From Alphaproteobacteria bacterium (lineage in GTDB: Bacteria > Pseudomonadota > Alphaproteobacteria > Rhizobiales > Xanthobacteraceae): a stretch of 57,949 nt of DNA. A program made the translations under genes and the position numbers. Location: positions 1 to 57,949 of the forward strand of contig VAZG01000194.1 of NCBI GenBank assembly GCA_005885285.1. Direction: 5' to 3'. Below the pieces are notes generated by a model, which saw nothing but the letters and a program-made list of their open reading frames with translations, had not been told where the DNA came from and searched no databases. Shown here piece by piece: positions 53,098 to 57,949 of this stretch; within the stretch, counting starts at the first letter, position 1; every line of letters begins with the position of its first letter.

Positions 53098-53622
53098 TTG
53101 CGAAGGCAGGGGCTCGCGCCGTCAAGGAGCGTGCTGCTCTGCCGTGAAGTGCAGGTGACGTGGTGAAGCGGGGATCACTTTCCGATTCACCGCTTGCGGC
53201 CTTCGGCCGCCGTATCTCCGCAGCCCCGGAAAAGCAAGCGCTTCGGGGTTCTCGTTCGGCTTCGCAACGGCTAAACGATTTCGTCTGCGACAAGGAAGTT
53301 GAGCCCTTAAAGCGCGCTCGCGCTGACCCGAGATATAGCGCCGTTGCGTTGGAATGTTAGCTGCGATCATCTCGCGAGGGCCATCCCGGTAAAGCCCGCA
53401 CACTCATTTTCTCCGCCGGAATCGCATAGCGCGACCTCGGTGATCGCCGCTATCCTTTTCGATAGCACCAAGGTAAGCGCCTTTCGCCCGTACGGATTCC
53501 GTCCTCTTCTGCCGCGCACTCTACACTTTATGCAAAGGCATAGCAGAGGGACTGACGCTAATCGAACGGAAGCGGATTTTCACGGCGATAAGGGCAACTT
53601 AACGCGATGGAGGTGTGTCACC
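53098..53622. other. Intergenic region with one motif-like site
   Basis: No gene supported. CGCCGGAATCGCATAG at 53414-53429 is a one-mismatch copy of the shared motif, 194 nt before the HdeD-like start. GGAGGTGTCACC before 53623 is that gene's ribosome site. Confidence 0.5.
53414..53429 (+). promoter_or_regulatory. TGCCG-N5-GCATAG-like motif upstream of HdeD fragment
   Basis: CGCCGGAATCGCATAG, one mismatch, 194 nt before ATG 53623. Confidence 0.5.
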
Positions 53623-53829
53623 ATGGCAGACACTGCATTGCTCCCTCAAAAATCGAGCATCTGGTGGATCTTTTTGCTCCAGGGATTTGCCGGAATTGTT
53701 CTGGGCCTCATGCTCATCACCGAGCCTGGTGCCACGGTCGTAGCGCTCACGACTGTACTCGGCTTCTACTGGCTGATCACAGGTCTGCTAGGGTTGGTCC
53801 AGGTGTTTGTGGACCGCTCAACAACTTGA
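53623..53829 (+). pseudogene. HdeD-family membrane protein, truncated
   Basis: A 68-residue fragment of an HdeD (DUF308) protein: SSIWWIFLLQGFAGIVLGLM, LITEPGATVVALTTVLGFYW and LITGLLGLVQVFVDRS, giving two membrane helices instead of about six. Full-length family members have about 180-190 residues. It ends at a 12-base sequence, TGGACCGCTCAA (53810-53821), that recurs at 54408-54419, with a separate minus-strand gene filling the interval. GGAGG precedes the ATG. HdeD proteins act in acid resistance. Confidence 0.75.
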
Positions 53830-54419
53830 GCTGAATCCTGCGGGCAATTCAGGCGGCGACGTGGTGCGCTGTTGCTGGAGGGCATCGTCGATTGTCATCG
53901 CAATCCAGGCCGGACCCGAAAGGCCCTGTTTCTCTGCCACGCTATTGACCGCGTCGACGACATCAGGCGTCAGCGGAACGTTGATGATAATATCCAAACC
54001 ACTCTCGAGGCTATAAACCAACCTCGTCACCTGACCGGTGAAGCGTCGAACAAGGGCGGCTTTCTCTGCTTCGGTGAGCGGCGCTTCTCGGACGACCATT
54101 AGACAGTAGGCGCCGACAAGATGGTCGATCATCAAGCTCTTAGACACGCCATCGCGCCGAAGTGTTGCGATAGTGGCGTTGAGCCGTTCGATATTTTTCA
54201 TCGTGTTTACATCGGGAAGCAGACCTCTGATCTGCTCGAGCTTGGCCGGATCATTGGGGTTGGAAGGCAAGGGGCATTGGAATTGCTCTGCACCGAGAGC
54301 AGGTAACACCATGCACGTGGAAAGAGCGAAACTTAGCGCGAATGCTGTCTTGATCATGACGCGTCTCCTTCGCTGGGTTTAGCTGTCCATTTTCATAGAG
54401 GTGCTGTTGGACCGCTCAA
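53810..54419. repeat. 12-bp direct repeats flanking an inserted gene
   Basis: TGGACCGCTCAA at 53810-53821 and at 54408-54419 bracket 586 bp that contain essentially one minus-strand gene (53818-54357). The left copy coincides with the point where HdeD is cut off. No transposase, terminal inverted repeats or downstream HdeD half was found, so this looks like a recombination scar, not a simple insertion sequence. Confidence 0.6.
53818..54357 (-). CDS. Secreted protein of unknown function, 179 residues
   Basis: An exported protein with signal peptide MIKTAFALSFALSTCMVLPA (cleavage near LGA-EQF) and a helical mature part: RGLLPDVNTMKNIERLNATI, VSKSLMIDHLVGAYCLMVVR, TEAEKAALVRRFTGQVTRLV and VPLTPDVVDAVNSVAEKQGL. 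Three cysteines occur in the mature chain. AAGGAGACGCGTC precedes the ATG, a strong ribosome site. I know similar Bradyrhizobium hypothetical proteins but no function. The gene sits between 12-bp direct repeats; its stop overlaps the HdeD fragment. Confidence 0.8.
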   Translation of the reverse strand: MIKTAFALSFALSTCMVLPALGAEQFQCPLPSNPNDPAKLEQIRGLLPDVNTMKNIERLNATIATLRRDGVSKSLMIDHLVGAYCLMVVREAPLTEAEKAALVRRFTGQVTRLVYSLESGLDIIINVPLTPDVVDAVNSVAEKQGLSGPAWIAMTIDDALQQQRTTSPPELPAGFSSSC

Positions 54420-54712
54420 ATCTCTTACAATCGAAAATGTCCACCGAAGATCGGCACTTGGCGTCTACGGCCAACCAGATACAAAGTGAAGAGAACAGCG
54501 AGCAGCCCATCCATTATCGCAATGGCCGCCGTCGCGGACGTACGCGCCAGCTTCCCGAAGGATATTAGTACGAAGGCGACGGTTGGTGTAATAGTGCAAG
54601 AGCAGATGCATGGTCGCCTCCCAATTGCTGGACGTCGGATTCCTGAGTTTCGCTGTGACACTGCGGGCCTCGCGACGATCGAATATCCGCCAGAATGATA
54701 CGTGGCGAGTTC
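54420..54712. other. Region with a possible membrane-protein remnant
   Basis: A minus-strand frame ending at 54425 encodes a plausible membrane helix (AAIAIMDGLLAVLFTLYLVG) and a basic tail, but it has no start codon near its hydrophobic part. It may be the 3' remnant of a membrane-protein gene. Confidence 0.3.
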
Positions 54713-54744
54713 GAGCTCTATCGAACTGTGGTCCGATAGAGCTC
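54713..54744 (-). terminator. 11-bp inverted repeat downstream of 54762 gene
   Basis: GAGCTCTATCG, 10-base loop, CGATAGAGCTC: perfect stem, 17 bases past the minus-strand stop at 54762. No T-run. Placement suggests a terminator or 3' stabiliser. Confidence 0.5.
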
Positions 54745-54761
54745 GCGTCATTCGTGCTGAC

Positions 54762-54958
54762 TCAGTCGCAAGGCGGGTAGGGGTAGTAGCCGCAGGCTGC
54801 CCCGTAGGGATAATTCGTCGCAGCACCTGCCGCCGCCGCACCCAGCGCGGCCGCACCTACCGCAGCAGCTGCATATGGCGCGCCACGATACCAGGCACCG
54901 CTGCGCCCCAGAGCAGGAACGCGATGATCATGCAGCCGGTTCGATTGTCCATGGTCAT
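54762..54958 (-). pseudogene. Frameshifted small secreted alanine/tyrosine-rich protein
   Basis: The start is good (AAGGAG, then MTMDNRTGCMIIAFLLWGAA), but that frame soon stops. Another frame gives YRGAPYAAAAVGAAALGAAA followed by NYPYGAACGYYPYPPCD, the glycine/alanine-then-tyrosine/proline tail common in short rhizobial exported proteins. A frameshift near 54905-54920 joins the two. A one-mismatch shared motif lies 86 nt upstream and a hairpin follows, so the transcription unit is complete. A sequencing error is possible. Confidence 0.55.
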
Positions 54959-55043
54959 GAACAACTCCTTGCTTTCACTGCCCAAGCGCACGGGTGAGAT
55001 TGGGCCCGACTGCGCAACGTTAATGTCGCTCCCGTGAGGCTGA

Positions 55044-55059
55044 CTATGCAGATTCGGAA
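55044..55059 (-). promoter_or_regulatory. TGCCG-N5-GCATAG-like motif before 54958 gene
   Basis: Minus strand TTCCGAATCTGCATAG, one mismatch, 86 nt before the ATG at 54958; faces away from the copy at 55349. Confidence 0.6.
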
Positions 55060-55064
55060 TCGCT

Positions 55065-55348
55065 CAAGGAGCGAGCGGCTTTAGGCGCCGGCTGCTGCGA
55101 CGACCACTCCATATCGAAGCCGAGGAAATACTGAGGTGCGCCCTAGCGGTAGCAAGTCGCGTTGCAGTCGCAGTCAAGGAGGTTTCTCGCAAGAGCGCTC
55201 GGCGGACAAGGTGCATTCTGCGCAAACCGCAGGTGACGGAGGCCCCGCTCGATCGCCGCGATCACACAGAGCGGTGCCATCGACGTCTTTGTGCGCCAGG
55301 CGTTTCGGACAATCGGCGCCTTCGAAAATCGCCGTCCGCTTTCCAATA
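55065..55348. other. Intergenic region without a recognisable gene
   Basis: Only short frames lacking ribosome sites. It lies between two divergently oriented copies of the shared motif. Confidence 0.5.
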
Positions 55349-55364
55349 TGCCGGAACTGCATAG
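55349..55364 (+). promoter_or_regulatory. TGCCG-N5-GCATAG motif before FGE-like fragment
   Basis: TGCCGGAACTGCATAG, exact match, 92 nt before ATG 55456. Confidence 0.7.
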
Positions 55365-55455
55365 TCGACGCTGAGCACTTCCCTCATACTCGCTGCGTTG
55401 AACGACGCGGCGTTCCAAATTGCGTTGCGGGCGCAGCGATGGGAAGGACCAGGCG

Positions 55456-55791
55456 ATGAAGGAGTTCCACACTGCTACGCTGGTCCGTGCACAAGGTCTG
55501 GCCTCCGAGATGTCCCGTCACTCCGATATGGTCTGGATCTCCGGTGGCACCTTCCGCATAGCGTCGGACAGGCACTACGCCGAAGAGGCGTTGGTCCACC
55601 GCGTGACGGTCGACGGCTTCTGGATCGATCGCACCCCGCTCACAAAGCGCCAATTCCGCAATTCTTTGCGTGCAACGGGCTATGTGACTTACGCCGAGAT
55701 CGCACCTGATCCGAAGGACTATCCGGGCGCTCTGCCTCATGTGCTGAAGGCGGGATCGCTGGTTTTCAATCCGCCAGGAGCAGCGCCATGA
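55456..55791 (+). pseudogene. Formylglycine-generating-enzyme-like protein, C-terminal part lost
   Basis: A 111-residue N-terminal fragment of a SUMF1/FGE-sulfatase-domain protein: MVWISGGTFRIASDRHYAEE, VHRVTVDGFWIDRTPLTKRQ, FRNSLRATGYVTYAEIAPDP and LKAGSLVFNPP. Family members have about 300 residues and the catalytic cysteines lie in the missing part. After NPP the frame reads GAAP and stops inside the start of the next gene (ATGA), so the deletion joined the fragment to an unrelated operon. It retains an exact shared motif 92 nt upstream and may now act mainly as a leader for downstream genes. Confidence 0.8.
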
Positions 55792-56156
55792 GCGATGCCA
55801 CTCCGCAGGAACTGGGTATCCTGGCCAAGCTGGTCCTCCTGCTCGCCGTCGTGCTGATTGTCGCCGGCGTGGTGTGGCACGGCGTTACAAGCGAAACCTT
55901 ACGACGATTCTGGCACGACCTGGTGGAACGGCCGGACGCGCCGATGAGATTCCGCTTCTACCTGCAGCCGCTGATGGCTGCGATCGCCGCCATCCACGAT
56001 GGACGCGAGGACGCGCGGGCCGGCCGCTCTCCGTATTTCATGACGGTGCTGCGCAATCGGCAGGAACGCGTTGGACGGCTGCGCGAGGGATTAAACGCGA
56101 ATCCGAGGGCTCGTTTTGCGCATCGCGCGGTCGCGCATCCGTACATCGCGCGGTGA
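55788..56156 (+). CDS. Single-pass membrane protein of unknown function
   Basis: A 122-residue protein with one N-terminal membrane helix (about 12-32, AKLVLLLAVVLIVAGVVWHG) and a cytoplasmic or periplasmic basic domain: RFYLQPLMAAIAAIHDGRED and PYFMTVLRNRQERVGRLREG. GGAGCAGCGCC is the ribosome site and overlaps the truncated FGE-like ORF. It may be a small scaffold or stress protein; no family recognised. The next gene, a DUF202 protein, follows by 38 bases, so they probably share a transcript. Confidence 0.8.
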   Translation: MSDATPQELGILAKLVLLLAVVLIVAGVVWHGVTSETLRRFWHDLVERPDAPMRFRFYLQPLMAAIAAIHDGREDARAGRSPYFMTVLRNRQERVGRLREGLNANPRARFAHRAVAHPYIAR

Positions 56157-56194
56157 GGGCACCGACATGAATCGTCAGCAATAAGGAGCCCGGC

Positions 56195-56638
56195 ATGGCA
56201 GACTCACACTCCGCCCCAAGCGCTGAAAGGTTCGAGGTAAGAGTTACCGCAGACACCCACTTTGGCTGGATCCGCACCCGCCTGAGCGTCGAGCGCACGA
56301 TGATGTCGTGGATACGGACGGCAGTCTCGCTGATCGGCTTCGGCTTCGCAATCGTCCAGTTCTTCGAACGCTTCGAACAGATGCCCGGAGCCCGACCTGC
56401 CGATTATCCAAGCGCGCCGCGGGACCTCGGGCTGGCACTGATCTCATGCGGCGTCCTGTCGCTACTCATTTCGGTTTGGCAGTACTTGTGGGGCATTCGT
56501 TACCTTTGGAGCGGAACGTTCGCCCCAGTTGCCGGACTGACAAGGGAGGGAATGCATACACCCGTTATCGCCATCGCCGTCCTCCTCATCGGCATCGGCG
56601 TGTTTGCTTTCTTTGCCGTGCTGCTGCGCTTTGTGTAG
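56195..56638 (+). CDS. DUF202 (YidH-like) inner-membrane protein
   Basis: A 147-residue membrane protein of the DUF202 family. The family block is FGWIRTRLSVERTMMSWIRT with LIGFGFAIVQFF, followed by two more helices (LGLALISCGVLSLLISVWQY and TPVIAIAVLLIGIGVFAFFA). AAGGAG precedes the ATG. Members such as YidH are small envelope proteins of unknown role, some linked to SPX domains. It is likely in one operon with the preceding membrane protein and the following genes. Confidence 0.92.
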   Translation: MADSHSAPSAERFEVRVTADTHFGWIRTRLSVERTMMSWIRTAVSLIGFGFAIVQFFERFEQMPGARPADYPSAPRDLGLALISCGVLSLLISVWQYLWGIRYLWSGTFAPVAGLTREGMHTPVIAIAVLLIGIGVFAFFAVLLRFV

Positions 56639-56673
56639 CCGCCGGGGAAATCGCGAGTGAAAGGGGTTTCGCA

Positions 56674-56808
56674 ATGACCGAGTCAAGTCCGACCATCGTA
56701 GACAGGTTCATGAGCATGAGCATGAAAGCGAAGCTCTTACCTTCGCAGGGGGGTTGCCCCTCGACAGTGGAAAACCTGCTTGTAAGCAAACAAGAGAGGC
56801 GCAAATGA
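56674..56808 (+). CDS. 44-residue ORF coupled to PQQ dehydrogenase gene
   Basis: A small frame, MTESSPTIVDRFMSMSMKAK through NLLVSKQERRK, whose stop overlaps the next start as ATGA. AAAGGGG precedes its ATG. No family is recognised and it has no membrane helix. The overlap suggests it may act as a translated leader for the dehydrogenase; it could also be chance. Confidence 0.4.
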   Translation: MTESSPTIVDRFMSMSMKAKLLPSQGGCPSTVENLLVSKQERRK

Positions 56809-57949
56809 ACCGCAGACTCGAACTCTTCGCCATCGTGCTCTTTGCGCTAAACGCGGGCGTGGCGGGCGGAGGTGTCACCTCCGCGCTTGCGGACGAGGCC
56901 GGAATTGAGGTGGACCTCGGTGAGCTGCGCGGCGAAGTCCTGTCGCTCTTTGCGCGTCGGGGTGCCATAGCGACGGAAACGAACCCGAATTACAAGGGCG
57001 CTACGGCGCCTGCGCCTGCGGCTCCTCCCTCGCCGGCCGTCGCGGACTGGCCGAGCTACAACAAGACGCTCACTTCCGAGCGCTTCTCCGACCTCAGCCA
57101 GATCAACACGAAGAATGTCGGCAAGCTCAAGGTGGTGTGTACCTACGACACCTGGCGATTAACGGCCTTCGAGACCGGTCTTCTGATGGTCGAGGGCGCG
57201 CTCATCGGCACAACCGAATTCGATATTTTCTCGATAAACCCGGCGACCTGCGCCGAGAACTGGCGCACGCACGAGGAATATCCGGCCTACCTTCTGCCGA
57301 CCAATCGGGGCGCGGCGTACCTCGACGGCATGTTGTTCCGCGGCACACAGGACGGGCGCGTGCTGGCCTATGACTTCAAAACTGGCAAGCGGCTCTGGGA
57401 GGCGACGATCGGGGACGCGAAAAAGGCCGAAGATGTGCCGGCAGCACCGATCGCCTGGCAGGGTCTCGTCTTCGTCGGCAACGCCGGCGGAGACTTCAAG
57501 GGCGGCAAAGGGCACATGTACGCGCTCGACGCCAAGACCGGCAAGATTGTGTGGCAATTCTTCCTCGTGCCCAAGACCGAGGGCGATATAGTTCGCGGGC
57601 CCCTGGGCGCCACGCCGCTCGACAATTCGACTTGGAAAAACCCGCCCGGCGCTCCGATCAGCGGCGGGGGAACCTGGACCTCTACGACCTTGGACCCGGC
57701 TTCTGGGCTCTTGTATGTGCCCGTCGGCAATCCCGCGCCCGACTACAACAACAGCGTCCGCCAGGGGGACAATCTCTTCGCCGGCTCCGTCGTTGTCCTC
57801 GATGCCAAGACCGGCGCTTACAAGAACCATTTCCAGCTTGTGCCCAGGGATTGGCACGACTGGGACGTCTCCAACCCGCCGGCTCTGATCAAGTCGAGGG
57901 GAGGCAAGAGGCTCATGGCGGTGGCGCCGAAGGACGGACACCTTTATGG
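56805..57949 (+). CDS. PQQ-dependent dehydrogenase (3' end beyond window)
   Basis: An exported quinoprotein, 381 codons visible. Signal peptide about residues 1-29 (MNRRLELFAIVLFALNAGVA, cleavage near ALA-DEA), then an eight-bladed propeller of PQQ repeats: WPSYNKTLTSERFSDLSQIN, GRVLAYDFKTGKRLWEATIG, GGDFKGGKGHMYALDAKTGK and ASGLLYVPVGNPAPDYNNSV, with DWHDWDVSNPPALI near the edge. These enzymes oxidise alcohols, aldoses or other substrates in the periplasm and feed electrons to the respiratory chain. AGAGAGG precedes the ATG. The adjacent Cys pair typical of alcohol dehydrogenases is not seen in the visible part. Confidence 0.93.
   Translation, partial: MNRRLELFAIVLFALNAGVAGGGVTSALADEAGIEVDLGELRGEVLSLFARRGAIATETNPNYKGATAPAPAAPPSPAVADWPSYNKTLTSERFSDLSQINTKNVGKLKVVCTYDTWRLTAFETGLLMVEGALIGTTEFDIFSINPATCAENWRTHEEYPAYLLPTNRGAAYLDGMLFRGTQDGRVLAYDFKTGKRLWEATIGDAKKAEDVPAAPIAWQGLVFVGNAGGDFKGGKGHMYALDAKTGKIVWQFFLVPKTEGDIVRGPLGATPLDNSTWKNPPGAPISGGGTWTSTTLDPASGLLYVPVGNPAPDYNNSVRQGDNLFAGSVVVLDAKTGAYKNHFQLVPRDWHDWDVSNPPALIKSRGGKRLMAVAPKDGHLY

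Noticed and set aside
53528..53543. TTATGCAAAGGCATAG, resembling the shared motif
   Set aside because: The left half matches at only two of five positions; a better copy lies at 53414.
1..57949. CRISPR arrays, rRNA genes, complete insertion sequences, prophage structural genes
   Set aside because: No regularly spaced repeats, rRNA segments, transposase or phage proteins were found by reading the sequence and the translated frames.

Overview
The window looks like a chromosomal segment of a Bradyrhizobium-type alphaproteobacterium (Nitrobacteraceae). Support: the GatCAB locus with small interleaved ORFs, a pyrB-pyrC-plsY-dprA-topA gene order broken by insertions, an Omp2b-type porin, Bradyrhizobium-style palindromic intergenic repeats, and GC-rich codons.

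Left half (about 1-23 kb) is mostly conserved. The minus-strand backbone pyrB, pyrC, plsY, dprA, topA is interrupted by an amidase gene lying between two inverted copies of a ~100-bp repeat, and by a dprA-topA insertion carrying azoR with a divergent HxlR regulator, two tandem copies of a tiny membrane protein, and an SDR with a divergent HxlR regulator. Then come a VanX-like dipeptidase, an AidB-like acyl-CoA dehydrogenase, a CPBP protease, ruvX with an AEC permease, a LysR regulator divergent from two nitronate monooxygenase-like genes, and the gatC-orf-gatA-orf-gatB operon. At 23.7 kb is a 30-residue lysine-rich, histone-tail-like protein.

Right half (about 24-57.9 kb) is accessory and partly decayed. 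It holds many small secreted or membrane proteins, four paralogous AraC-family regulators (two intact, two broken), a periplasmic protease, a CACHE-type adenylate/guanylate cyclase translationally overlapped by an orphan UrtA-like binding protein, tRNA-Ser(GCT), a porin gene with an internal deletion, a DUF3302/HlyD/outer-membrane-factor operon, several genes missing their 3' parts (HAD phosphatase, HdeD, formylglycine-generating-enzyme-like), and a PQQ dehydrogenase running off the end.

The most striking signal is a non-coding motif, TGCCG-N5-GCATAG. I found 11 exact copies and 5 with one mismatch. All lie between 26.7 and 55.4 kb, and nearly all are intergenic and point at a start codon 78-127 nt downstream. 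Four or five divergent gene pairs carry one copy facing each way. The spacing resembles an AraC/XylS half-site, and copies sit before two of the four AraC paralogs, so I infer a local regulon of secreted/stress proteins under these regulators. All counts were made by eye.
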